Assembly (NCBI GenBank): GCA_900660155.1 | Contig: CABFPE010000226.1 | Location: 472,062 to 536,061, forward strand | Origin: Hofstenia miamia | Taxonomy: Eukaryota; Xenacoelomorpha; Acoela; Hofsteniidae | Reading direction: 5' to 3' | Length of the DNA: 64,000 nucleotides | Shown: piece after piece, positions 51,733-62,439 of the stretch | How the letters are laid out: each line of letters starts with the position of its first letter | Position numbering within the stretch: the stretch's first letter is position 1 | Position numbers and translations under genes: made by a program | Notes under the pieces: generated by a model | Seen by the model: the letters and a program-made list of their open reading frames with translations, nothing else | Databases searched by the model: none | What the model was told of the DNA's origin: nothing

Positions 51733-52007
51733 CAGACTTGTCAATGAGCCGAAATTTTTAAGCTCGGATCATCACTTAGAACCCTTCGAATTTTTAGATA
51801 GCTGTAGATATTATTTAATAAACATTTTATGATAAAACTATGAGGAAGGCATATTGGATGAAAAAAGAAAAATATCTGCATAATCAAATTAACAGGCAGA
51901 AATATAAATTTTCTTCGCTTAAAAAAGGCTTGTTATATGTATATCTAAGGCAATGATCAAATTTGGCTCGCCTCGGCTCGGTTCGGTTCGGCTCGTTGAG
52001 AAGTCTG
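51733..52007. mobile_element. hAT-type MITE, 275 bp, directly upstream of the GPCR start
   Basis: The left end CAGACTTGTCAATGAGCCGAA and the complement of the right end CAGACTTCTCAACGAGCCGAA match at 19 of 21 positions. The flanks ATCCCCAC (51725-51732) and ATCCTCAC (52008-52015) match at 7 of 8, an hAT-size duplication. Subterminal CTCGGCTCGGTTCGG repeats are present. The element ends 97 bases before the GPCR ATG at 52105, so it lies in that gene's promoter, 5' leader or a leader intron. Confidence 0.82.
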
Positions 52008-52104
52008 ATCCTCACATTACGAAAAGTTTATTAAATTAAAAACTTACAAAACAATTTTCTAGATTGCAATGGCTATATTGCAAAATTGTTGTATTTAGGA
52101 AGAT

Positions 52105-52386
52105 ATGAATAACGTTACTGCTGCACAACAACACAACAAATGGATCTTAATGGGCTTGCAAATGGCGATGAAATGCCTGCTTGTACTCTTCGTGACAGGA
52201 TGCATTGGGAACCTGTTTGTTCTTTGCCGAATATTAACAAAGCCATCAATGCGGACAATCAATTACTTCTTGATCGGGAATCTCTGTTTGTCTGACTTCT
52301 TCATGCTGATTATAGAACTTACGGCTAGAGACATTGTAGGAGCAATGAATGTTGACAACATTCTAACTGTCGAATGCTATATTCAG
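52105..52386 (+). CDS. Class A GPCR, exon 1 (N-terminus, TM1, TM2, extracellular loop 1)
   Basis: It encodes the start of a rhodopsin-like seven-helix receptor, a plasma-membrane protein that signals through G proteins. The ATG at 52105 is the first in frame and gives a short 12-residue outside tail with one N-glycosylation sequon (N3-V-T). TM1 is about residues 18-44 with the hallmark GN (N36, position 1.50). TM2 is about 53-72 with NLCLSD (D64, position 2.50). C91 is in the place of the disulfide cysteine 3.25. The donor CAG|GTATAT gives phase 0 after 94 codons. A leader exon is possible, since TTTAG|GAAG lies just before the ATG. The ligand class cannot be told; a peptide or orphan receptor is possible. 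Confidence 0.85.
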
Positions 52387-52670
52387 GTATATTTTAATAA
52401 GAACAGCAAATTTTATTTCTTTTACGATAGACTTCTTTAAGTGCAATCGCGGATTTTATATAATTACGTATATCATAGATATTCAAAATGAAATTAAAAA
52501 CTTCAAATAGTTCGTTATATAGCTTCATCAATAGTGAACAAAATTAAAGAATAATTAAAATTGAGACTTGCATTTAATTAAATATTGTAATACATTTGCA
52601 AAGCAGGCATTTAATATGATTTTACATATATAATGAAGAGACCAAAACTACATTTTTTCAAAGGTAAGTA

Positions 52671-53177
52671 CAGATGTGGCCAAAATAATATTTTGGACCC
52701 AAGATTTACTCAATACTTAGTAGGATAACCCTTCTGTTGAAGACAGCCAATTTCCTTGCTCGATCATTTTCAGATGTTGATTTGTTCTTTCTACAATCAC
52801 GTTCATTGTGGTAGAGAGTTTTGTACAACATGACGAGATATTTTCAAAATATTTGAAATTCTTGCGTGTGAATAACCAACATCCCAATATGCTTTAATCA
52901 GACCATGTTTAAACATGCTAAGATCACAGTTTGTACCCATTCTTCACAAAAATAAACAGTAATTGCGTTACAGCCTATAGAGCAAACAATAAATGAGACT
53001 TTTGCTTATCTGGCCAGAATCAATGATTTGCAATCAATATAGTACCTTTTAACAAATAGGAACGCTGGTGCAAATTTTTTATAATAAAGCTCAATGCATT
53101 TATACGGCTTTTACTAGCAAACATGATTAAAATTTCCAAAAAATTTATAGGTGCTCTATTATTTTCGACCACAGATG
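52671..53177 (-). pseudogene. Tc1-like DNA transposon, internally deleted, within GPCR intron 1
   Basis: The left end CAGATGTGGCCAAAATAATA and the complement of the right end CATCTGTGGTCGAAAATAATA are Tc1-style inverted repeats, each bordered by a TA dinucleotide (52669-52670 and 53178-53179). On the minus strand, from about 52948, a frame begins MGTNCDLSMFKHGLIKAYWD and goes on GYSHARISNILKISRHVVQN, the helix-turn-helix DNA-binding head of Tc1 transposases. A shifted frame continues CRKNKSTSENDRARKLAVFN, the second binding motif. The DDE catalytic part is missing. At about 507 bp it is a non-autonomous deletion copy. Confidence 0.78.
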
Positions 53178-55519
53178 TAGTTAGGAATCCACCCTACAGT
53201 TAATTTGAAACCAGGAAAGTTTACATCATTTTTAGAGGGAGCCCACGGTTTTTATTGGACTCTTTTAATCCATTTTTGCTATTTTAGAGGGAATCCTCTA
53301 TATAAACTCCTGCTTGAAATTATAAGTAAATTTGTGAAAAATATAAAAACAAATATTACATGTATATAAAATAGAATTTGTGTAACCTGAACAATACTTA
53401 GGAATATAATTGAATTTTAATGTAAATAAATATGTATTTATTTTCACCAAGATAACTAAACAGATGCATTCAGGGTCAATTTTGTCATCGCATGCATACT
53501 AAACATCATGCTTTAGTATTGTATAGGGATTTAAACATCACTATTTATGGTACCCACTCAAAACCTATGTTCAAATATGATTTAAAATGATTGATAGTTC
53601 CTTTGATTTACATTTTGCTTGGAAAAATATGAAATTATTTATTTGCGGAATGAGTTACATATATAATTCTTCAATCTAGCGTTGATTTTCGATGTCATTA
53701 ATTTAAAGTACATTTGTTATCACGTATTTCAATGCAACGCTGAAACATGAAGGTTGCAACAATTCGATTTCAGTTTAGTTTCCCCAATGAATGATTATTT
53801 CCTTCAAAAACGCATTAGCAATGTTAAGCTTGTATAAATTTAGGAAACAATATATGCGAATATTTTTAGTTCTTTCTCGAATTTAGAGGACACCCATAAA
53901 AATTTAACTCAATTGCTTAGCAATTTTTCGTTGTTAGTTTTAATTGCATTTCTATTTAGTTACGCAAAAAATTATTTAAGTGCACTTGTTTATAGTTCGT
54001 AATAAATAAATGCAGTAACAACAACGGCATTTTCAGGGGCACCTATATGTAATGAAATATCTGAATTGTAATACTATAAAAAATGATTCATAAAAAACAG
54101 GCCTATAAAATGTGATTAAATAAATTTTGATAATTCACGTATTCTTAGTTGGCAAGATTTTTATTTTTAAGCTTAAAATTATTATCGTATAAAAAGAATT
54201 TATAAATATTAATTTGAGCCGAATTTAAAAATGGCAAGCACAAGGAAATAATAAAATGCTATTTAAAAGAGGAATATCATGTATGAGCAATATATCTACC
54301 ACAATCAATCATAATTGCCAGTCAGAAAATCAAAAATATGCGCTAATGGCTATTTTTATGAAAAAATTACAGTTACAATACTATATTAGTGAATTTCTGT
54401 GTGTCTATTGGATTGTGCGCAGAGTAACATATATCCAGTAGATGAAATAAACGCACTAAACCATTTCTGATTAAGTAAAGGCGGACACTAAAACTGATTG
54501 GAAATTGTAGACAGAATTATATTGATTAAAATACGGAAAATAAAATCCTGCCCAGACTAAGTCCCTCCTAGCTTAGTCAATGGACACTCCAATAAATCTA
54601 CAGATCTGATTCTGAGCTGGGAAATAAAATATTCCTGAAAGATTGTGTTCGAAAACAAAATTGCATTTAGTCACAATTTTCTGAAAGAAATAATTTCTGC
54701 ACGGATATAGTACGCCGTAATTTCTGCTGATTTGAAGGTCAATATTATCAATTTTATCAACATGTTAATCAGCTTAATCTCATTTAGGTGACAATCACTG
54801 CACTAGAAGCAATAACTTCTCTAGTGGTTCAATCACCAAATTGTTACTTCGAAAAGCACCATTTTTGATTTAATTAACAAAATTGCAATAAGCACAACAT
54901 TTTTATAACATTTGATAAGAATTACGATTAGAAAATGCTACCTTAATCAAAATTACGTAGTTAAGAGAAAATAATTTGTACTCGAATTAAACGCTTCAGC
55001 GAACCTATCCTCATCATAGTAATACATGTATTAATACTGATCTCAAAGGCGTGTTTCCAAACAAATTATATGTATGTATATATATATATATATATATAAT
55101 ATCCATCAATGATTTAGTTAGCAAGCTCAAATTCAGAGCTACTCATCTGTGTAACTTTTAGTAAAAAACAACTTTTGAAAAAAATTATTGAATGTTGCCA
55201 AGCTTTTTGGCTTTATACTTATATTTACTTTCAAACTTCATACATAAAAAATAGCTCTGAAGGTTTCTAATTGAGGTTAACATGAGACTTCAGCTCTTTG
55301 CACTATGGAAAATTTGAATTTTCAGCCCTTTGTACAATGTTTGTGAACTTCCATAGTACAAATAGCTAATATCTATGCATAGCAGCAACTTAATAAAATC
55401 AACATAAGAAAGTTTTGGAATAATATATCGAGATCAAAATTGTTACACAGTCACAATTACTAAAGTGCATCTAAATAACGGAATAACATTATTGAATGGC
55501 CAAATTATTAAATAATTTT

Positions 55520-56090
55520 ACATATCATCTTTTGTTGATGCTCACACAAAGAGCAGTTGTTCTTATTCATCTCCCCATTGAATGAGAAGCAGGCTTCATT
55601 ACCCCATAAAACTTCAGAACTGGAATAAGAGCCATTGAGCCACTCGCAGCTTCCTCTGTTTCACCTTCGACTCAGTCGTTAAATGAATCATATAAATCAT
55701 TGATGAAAGATTGTAAGGAGATAAACCCAAATTTCTTCCATGATGCGACACATTGAGGACTGTTTGATACTGACGCCCATATATATTCGTAATAAAGAGC
55801 TGTTTCATTGCCTCTATCCTTTCTTCTTTTCGAATATTCTTTAAGGAACAAAGACTACTCCTTCGTTTGTCAGTCAATGTCTTACTTTCAAGGAACTTTT
55901 CAACAATTCGGTTCAATGCCGAACGGATTATGATGTATAATTTTCTGCATCTTGAATTTGCGAATTGCAACTGTAGCATTCTCTTGACAGGAAACATTGC
56001 GACGCACATATTAATCTTCTGCAAATTCATTATTGAAAATGAAACAACGATAATGCTTTGATGTTTGTTTTGGTTGGACTGTTTTGTCAC
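55520..56090 (-). pseudogene. Mariner/IS630-type transposase fossil, N-terminal part
   Basis: The minus-strand frame of 158 codons (55614-56090) contains NRIVEKFLESKTLTDKRRSS, LKNIRKEERIEAMKQL and NLGLSPYNLSSMIYMI, the paired helix-turn-helix region of a transposase group common in arthropods. Just downstream another frame reads LWGNEACFSFNGEMNKNNCS, matching the first catalytic motif S-D-E-A-x-F-x-x-N-G-x-x-N, with Asn in place of the catalytic Asp. No terminal repeats were found. A dead copy of moderate age inside GPCR intron 1. The C-terminal-type fossil at 36.8-37.2 kb may be from a related family. Confidence 0.7.
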
Positions 56091-56308
56091 GTGTATTTCA
56101 TTGTGATCTTTGAATAATTCACGTAGAACGATGATCTTTGAACAATCCTATTTTAAACACTGCTCTAAAAATTTCATCTGATTATTAGCAATGAGTTTCA
56201 ATATATTTGTTAGAGTTTCATTAGTTTGAACGAGTTCATTGACAGAAATCGTTCATATTACAAATTCTCTTTCGTGTTCTATCAGTAATTCACTAAATTA
56301 TAATTCAT

Positions 56309-56365
<57 letters not shown>

Positions 56366-56382
56366 ATATATATATATATATA

Positions 56383-56844
56383 TCACATAAATTATTGGAA
56401 ATAGGCAATAATTTATTTTTACTACTGTATAAAAATCGCGTTCATCATTATCCAGTGCATTCAATTTCAATTAACTTTGAATGACTAACACCTTCATCAA
56501 TTTTAATTAAACTAAACTTAAATTTCATGCCAACTTGCAAAAACAAAGGTGATTATTTAGCAGCAGAATAGAAGCTATAAATAGTGACAACTCGTAAATA
56601 GCAAATCAAAACTAGAAAAGCAGATGACTTCTTAAAAATTCGAAATCATCATAATTGATAATTAACTACAGTTAAGTTTAAATACATTTTCTTTCATTTT
56701 TAGCTCAACTTTACCAATCCAGTCAAATTGATCTACTAAAATGAATATATTTTAATGCGTTCATACAAAGCCAGACCAAATTAGCTGTTTACACATTTCA
56801 AAAACTGCATTGCATCATACAATTAAAACAAAGAAATCGAAATA
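56383..56844. repeat. 462-bp segment, copy 2, ending at an N
   Basis: It is identical as read to 50842-51303. The copy stops at the single N at 56845, inside a TA array, so it probably reflects a misjoined or duplicated assembly end rather than a genomic duplication. Confidence 0.95.
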
Positions 56845-57893
56845 NATATATATATATATCGATATATATATATATATATAAACTTAACAAGGAGTCTAGA
56901 CAAACTCATTAATGATAGTATGAAAAATAGCCATCAACAATTTTTAATTAAAAATAAATTAAAATATAGAAAATAAATTATTTGAAACACCATAAATGAA
57001 TAAGAAAAAATAAAATGACACATTGGAATATCGAAACACTGCTGCTTGCGAATTTGAATTTTTCCTAAAAAATCATTGTGCTTTGCATTGAGTTTCGGGT
57101 ACGTTGAAATTGCAAAATTGTTCTACCTAGTGAATCATCTTGAACGCGGCTTAATACAAATGTCTCTGTATTCAGTTCCCCAAAAAATTCCTTTTATGTA
57201 ATAGATTTACAATGTACTATATATCCACCACCCCTATAGTAATATTTTTAATTTCAACATCACCTCTATTAATTATTTATATTACATAGTAAATAATTAA
57301 ATTGCCAATAAAATTTTATTTGAAAAGAAAATAAGCAGGCAAATTCAAAATTAAATTTAAATATTAATTCATCATTTATACAGACGAATTCGAAAAGTTT
57401 ATGTTCCCTACAAAGCTTTGAAAATCACTTTTACGCAGCATTTTCAAAAACTACAAGAAGTTGTTTTGGATCAAACGGGCAACTTTTAAATTATAAAAAA
57501 CTACTTCAATAAAAGAAACTAAATACAAACGAAGCATGAAGTCGGATGAGAAGCTTACGGTAGCATACATTCGACCTATTTTTTAACCTATAAATCTTAT
57601 TACAAACAGCTTATTTTGAAACCGTTTCACGAAGGTGTTCAGTAAAATTTATCCCAATCTGATTTGATACTAATTACAAACGTTAAATTTTATTCATTAA
57701 TAATTTATATAAAAATCGTAAATTTATTAAAATCAAGAAAATGCCATTTATCCAAGAGTAAGTATATTTATTATGCTTTTGTCTAATCTGTGAACAATTT
57801 ATGCAGGTGATGACAGTAAATCATTGTTTTTTAAAAATAAGGGTTAACGTTTCTTAATTTGGTGGAAATTTCAGCCTCGCAGTTTATTGGAAG

Positions 57894-58388
57894 TAGAGAT
57901 GAGCGCGGTACAGGTTTTTTAAAATTATTGCCACCGCAGAGAAAAAACTACCGCTAACTACCGCAATGTCCGTTTTTTACCGCAAACTACTGCAATGAAC
58001 GAAATTTTACCGCTGTATACCGCAACAATGGCTATTTTTAGATTCGTAAGAAAATATTCATAGTTCTGAATTATTTTTTTAGGATTATGGATCATTCGTA
58101 GAAAAGTTTAAAGACAATTTCTTAGGTATTTTGTGATTTCATTCACATTTTATTAGAGTAGCATCAAATTTTCAATTGAATATATCAAAATTACTTTTAA
58201 TATTTTATGAAATCTCTTAGTTTTGCTTCCGAAACAGTTTTTTTGTGAAATACTTAGAGATTTTAAATCTTAAGACAAACTTTTATGCCACAGCAAGTTG
58301 TTTTATTACTACCGCTAACTACTGCAATTGTGTAAATTGTTACGCTACCGCGGCATTCCGAGGTATTACCGCACGGCACTCCTTTCTA
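57894..58388. mobile_element. hAT-type MITE, 495 bp, rich in TACCGC motifs
   Basis: The left end TAGAGATGAGCGCGGTA and the complement of the right end TAGAAAGGAGTGCCGTGCGGTA are imperfect inverted repeats. The flanks ATTGGAAG (57886-57893) and TTTGGAAG (58389-58396) match at 7 of 8. Both ends hold many copies of ACCGC/TACCGCAA in the same orientation near the left and again near the right, likely transposase-binding repeats. No coding capacity. It lies in GPCR intron 1. Confidence 0.72.
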
Positions 58389-60068
58389 TTTGGAAGTTTC
58401 TAATTCATTTTACTTCTAGAGATATGGGATAACAATCAAAGAATTTAATTTCCTAACTGATTATCGCGGCCTAAAAAAAATATTCATGCAAAACATTTAG
58501 TTATATTTCGGCAACCTTTGGACAGTTTTATCATGAAACCCTAAAAGGGTTGTTTCTACATACTTTGATTGTAGCGTATTCATCAGCACAAGTGCCTAAG
58601 TTTCGTATCTGATCAAATCAATGTTAAAATCATATGACTCTATGACTATTCTTAAATTGATAAGTATCTTGTTTCTTGCTACATGAAATTCTGTTTCTTA
58701 TCCGACATTTGTGAGGAGGGTAAGGGGTAAAGTCCTTTTTAAATCCACCATTGATTTTAACAAAACCTAATATAATAAATAAATATCTTCAATGACTATA
58801 AAAATATCGCCTTCTGTGGTTAATTTCACATCACTGTCAAAATCCCGTCAAATTTCAAATGAGCTAGAAACATAATAAGATAATTATATTTTCAACATCT
58901 GAATGAGTCCGGAAACACCTGAAATAAATAATTAAATTACAAATTGACGTTCTGATTTCTTAATATTTGACATTTCCATGAATACGGATAATGTGCCAGT
59001 AATTCGACAAACTCTTTATTAAATTAGAATTATACTTTTCATGACCCGTTTCCTTTACCAATTTCAATGTGTGTAAATAATGTCCCTGTCACGCAATATG
59101 TTCACAATGAAAAGGTAAATCAGTTGGAGTTGGAGGCATATATAAGTGATGGAAATACGATGTATATCGTTAGTTAAGATGAGTTGTTATCCCAGTGGGA
59201 TATTATTTTTTCCGCTTTAAAAGTCAACAGGTCTTAAGAACGGAAAATATTGAGAATAAGATGTGCCAAATTTCAGCCAACAAATAAAATTTAATAACTT
59301 TTTTTGAAACTGAGTTCAAATTGTAGTTTTCACACGGAGGCAGGAGAACCATTCATTATGTAGAAAGGCAATATATTATATCAGTCTTTTACGGATTTGT
59401 GTGCGCATGTTGTTATGTACATGCATAAAGTATTGTTTCAATAGGAAATAGATGTTTGGAAACAACGGTATTCTGTTATAAATACATGAGTGTAAATTGT
59501 ACAAAGATAAATCTAACGCATATACAATAAGTGATAAATGCTAAAAATGGAAGGAGATTAAACAATAAAATAAAAAGCCATATTTAATTATTTTGAAAAA
59601 TGAAATTCGATTTTCAATCCCGAGAAGATGTCTTAATGAAAGAACAACAATTAAAAAGTTAATTGGAATTATTCGAAGATATTATCCGTAGTAAATCAAG
59701 CAGAAATCCAAATTAGAAATGTTATTAGTAGCTACAGAAGCCACTAATATCAGAAATTTCTTTCATTATTTTCAGAATCAAAGAAAACAGAATAATTGTA
59801 AAATAAATTAAGCGAAATTATAAATAAATAACAATTTATCATAAAGAAAGAAAATAATCAAGTGTTGGCGAGGAAAATAGCTTCCGCTAAAGTTTTCCTA
59901 TCAGTTGCTTTATTGAAGTCATAATTTTGACAACAAAGGAAAAATTCAGTTAAGATTAAGTATTTTGTTATAAGCTGCCTGAAGCAATTTCAATAATAGT
60001 TTCGGCTATTTTGAAGATAACGAAAATTCAAATTCTTTTGTAGGCCAACAAATTTAATGAAATTGATC

Positions 60069-60108
<40 letters not shown>

Positions 60109-60669
60109 GAGGTCAAATCTGCACAGAAACTCATAACTTTATTGTATTATATTAGGTTGTAAAGCTTGTAATGAGATCCTAAGCGTATTCATCCAAAGCG
60201 AACATAAAATGAATATTCCTCAAGGACATACTAAATAATTTAGCATGTCCTTGGTAAAATTTTCAAATTCGTTATAGATAACTTTTTGTAAAACTTCATG
60301 GATTTAACGTCTATATTAAAAAACTAACTAATACAGAATGTAGGATTAATTTTTAAATTAATAGTAGACTTTTTTCTAAGACGATTTTCTTCCATTTGCA
60401 CGACATACATCTAAAATGCAAATACTTTTTTTGATTGATTTAACCAGTCATATTTCTGACACCAATAAAAATACCGCAAGTTTCAATTGTACCCAAAACT
60501 TTAAAAGGTTGAAAAAAATATACTCTTACTCTCCGTAACCCACCAAATGTTAACACCTAATGTGCAATGAGAAGCGTAGCATATTGTCTGAAGTTGTAGA
60601 TGAAAACATTTGACTTAAAATCTTAATACAGTTTTATTATATCTCACAACTGTAAAGTATTGAATTTAG

Positions 60670-60871
60670 GTAACTGTCAACACGATTAATTTAACAACCA
60701 CGAACGGGGTGTTGCTTCTATTAAGTCTCGAAAGATTCGTGCTCATTGTTGTTCCGTTCCGAAGAAACGAGTTTCTTTCACAGTGGAAACGAATCGGCAG
60801 CATCGCATTCTTTTATTTCATCTCAATTGCAGTGCTAACAGCCAAGCTGTTTAGTACTGGATATGTAGATA
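60670..60871 (+). CDS. Class A GPCR, exon 2 (TM3, intracellular loop 2, TM4)
   Basis: Acceptor ATTTAG|GTAACT continues exon 1 in phase 0. TM3 runs to LLLLSLERFVLIVVPFR: E-R-F is the DRY-type motif (R116 is exactly 25 residues after C91, as expected for 3.25 to 3.50), and P123 is at the usual 3.57 position. TM4 is RIGSIAFFYFISIAVLTAKLF and lacks the nearly invariant Trp 4.50. The strong donor A|GTAAGT at 60872 leaves phase 1; a weaker TAT|GTAGAT at 60865 would leave phase 0. The reading frame otherwise runs into intron and stops at 60913. Confidence 0.85.
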
Positions 60872-61290
60872 GTAAGTGTTTAAGAGACCGGGTCGGAACC
60901 ATTGCTTATAGGTGAAATGAGGCCAAGATGTATTAAAAATAAATGTAATAGCCAAAAGTTTGTCGAAAATTTGGCATACAGAAAATTGGACTGATATAAA
61001 AAATAACTTTGCTGCAAAGCTTGACCCAAATAGTTACGTGATTTAATTAACTTACTGCGAAGTCTAGCTGAGAAAATTAATGAGTTTTAAGATGCTTAGA
61101 CCTCAACAGAATAGTGTTTAACAAAATTAATTTAATCCTCTTAGATTATATTTTTTTTAAATTTCGATTAGTGGGAATCTGTTTTCGAGCAATATTGATT
61201 CTTACTTTAATATTTTTCCTTCAATACAATCATAATTTAGGTACATATATATTTATATTATACAAATATTAAATATTTTTAACTGAAATT

Positions 61291-61323
<33 letters not shown>

Positions 61324-61467
61324 NNNNNNNNNNNNNNNNNNNNNNNNNNNNNNNNNNNNNNNNNNNNNNNNNNNNNAAATACAATAGATATTGCATTTTG
61401 GCTCCTTACATTCTAGATCCCAAGAAATCATATTTTCAGAAATAGCTTATATTGCTCATTATTTTAT

Positions 61468-61516
<49 letters not shown>

Positions 61517-62343
61517 GAAGTCGAATCAAGGATAGCCTATGGGTAGCCAAAATCCAAATTCCATAGCTCATAGCGTATCTATTACAATATGTATGTTCTT
61601 TCTTCACTCAGCTCATTCTAATGGTGCATTTTGTGGGTACGTGCAATAAACTATTAGGAGCAACGTGTTGCTTCCTTTTTTGCTAAATCTTGAGATGATT
61701 CTCCAGTGGATTGACTTGTGCCAATTTTTCCTTTCCATTATTTTCTTTATCTATGAATTGGTAGCTCATATTAAATTATCAATATTTCGCATTTTAGTGA
61801 TTCTGTTGTTTATTCATATTCATTCAAAGTCAAATTGATTGATGCTAATCTAGTTTTTCTTGCATAGACTTCAATTTTACACATGATCACATCCTCAATA
61901 TTTTTTAAATTTTTTATAATAACGTCTTGTTAAATTATATAATAAGTTCAAGTTAAAAATTATTCAACGTGAATACTTTCCAAATTTTAACACAAAATGC
62001 CACTCTGGAAAAAATCAATAGAAAGCGTGTCATTCAAAGTCCATCTTTCAAAGCATGTAATTAGCTTTAAAGTTAATAGATAAAAGTTTTTCTGTGCTTC
62101 CTGTAGGAAGAGCTATTAAATTTTTTGTGAATTCTGATTCTATATGACAAAATAGGTCAAGAATTGTAGGATTTCGCCATGAAATGTCACATTTCCTTTG
62201 AACAATTCAATCAACTGAACAAAAACGGTTGATAAATGTACATAGTTGTATAAAATATGATGGAGATAATTTACAAAAAATAGTAATTTATCCACTGTGT
62301 CTCAAGCAAATAAGCACACCAAAATGATAATTTCTCTTTTCAG
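60872..62343 (+). other. GPCR intron 2 with a gap between TA arrays
   Basis: It is AT-rich intron. A TA array at about 61293-61323 runs into a 53-N gap (61324-61376), and another array lies at about 61471-61514. No other feature is seen. Confidence 0.7.
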
Positions 62344-62439
62344 AAAGTCTTCGTTAATCCATGTTTACATGTTTTTTTAACGATGAATGTGTCATACATA
62401 TTAATAATGCTATTAACAGCGAATATATTTGATTTTTTT
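62344..62439 (+). CDS. Class A GPCR, exon 3 (end of extracellular loop 2 and TM5)
   Basis: After TCTTTTCAG the frame reads KVFVNPCLHVFLTMNVSYIL, then IMLLTANIFDFF, before donor TTT|GTGAGA. The Cys in VNPC fits the loop-2 partner of C91, and the hydrophobic stretch fits TM5. If exon 2 uses its phase-0 donor at 60865, this exon starts at 62344. If it uses the stronger donor at 60872, the acceptor would be AAAG with the exon starting at 62348; both keep the same frame. The canonical TM5 Pro is not evident. Confidence 0.6.

Larger units (their letters stand above)
52387..60669 (+). other. GPCR intron 1 (8.3 kb), host of several transposon remnants
   Basis: It is bounded by CAG|GTATAT and TTTAG|GTAACT. 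Inside are a Tc1-like remnant (52671-53177), a mariner-type fossil (about 55520-56090), the second copy of the 462-bp segment (56383-56844) with an N at 56845, a hAT MITE (57894-58388), and TA arrays at about 55076-55098, 56313-56382, 56846-56880 and 60075-60106. The remaining sequence is plain AT-rich intron. Confidence 0.75.
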
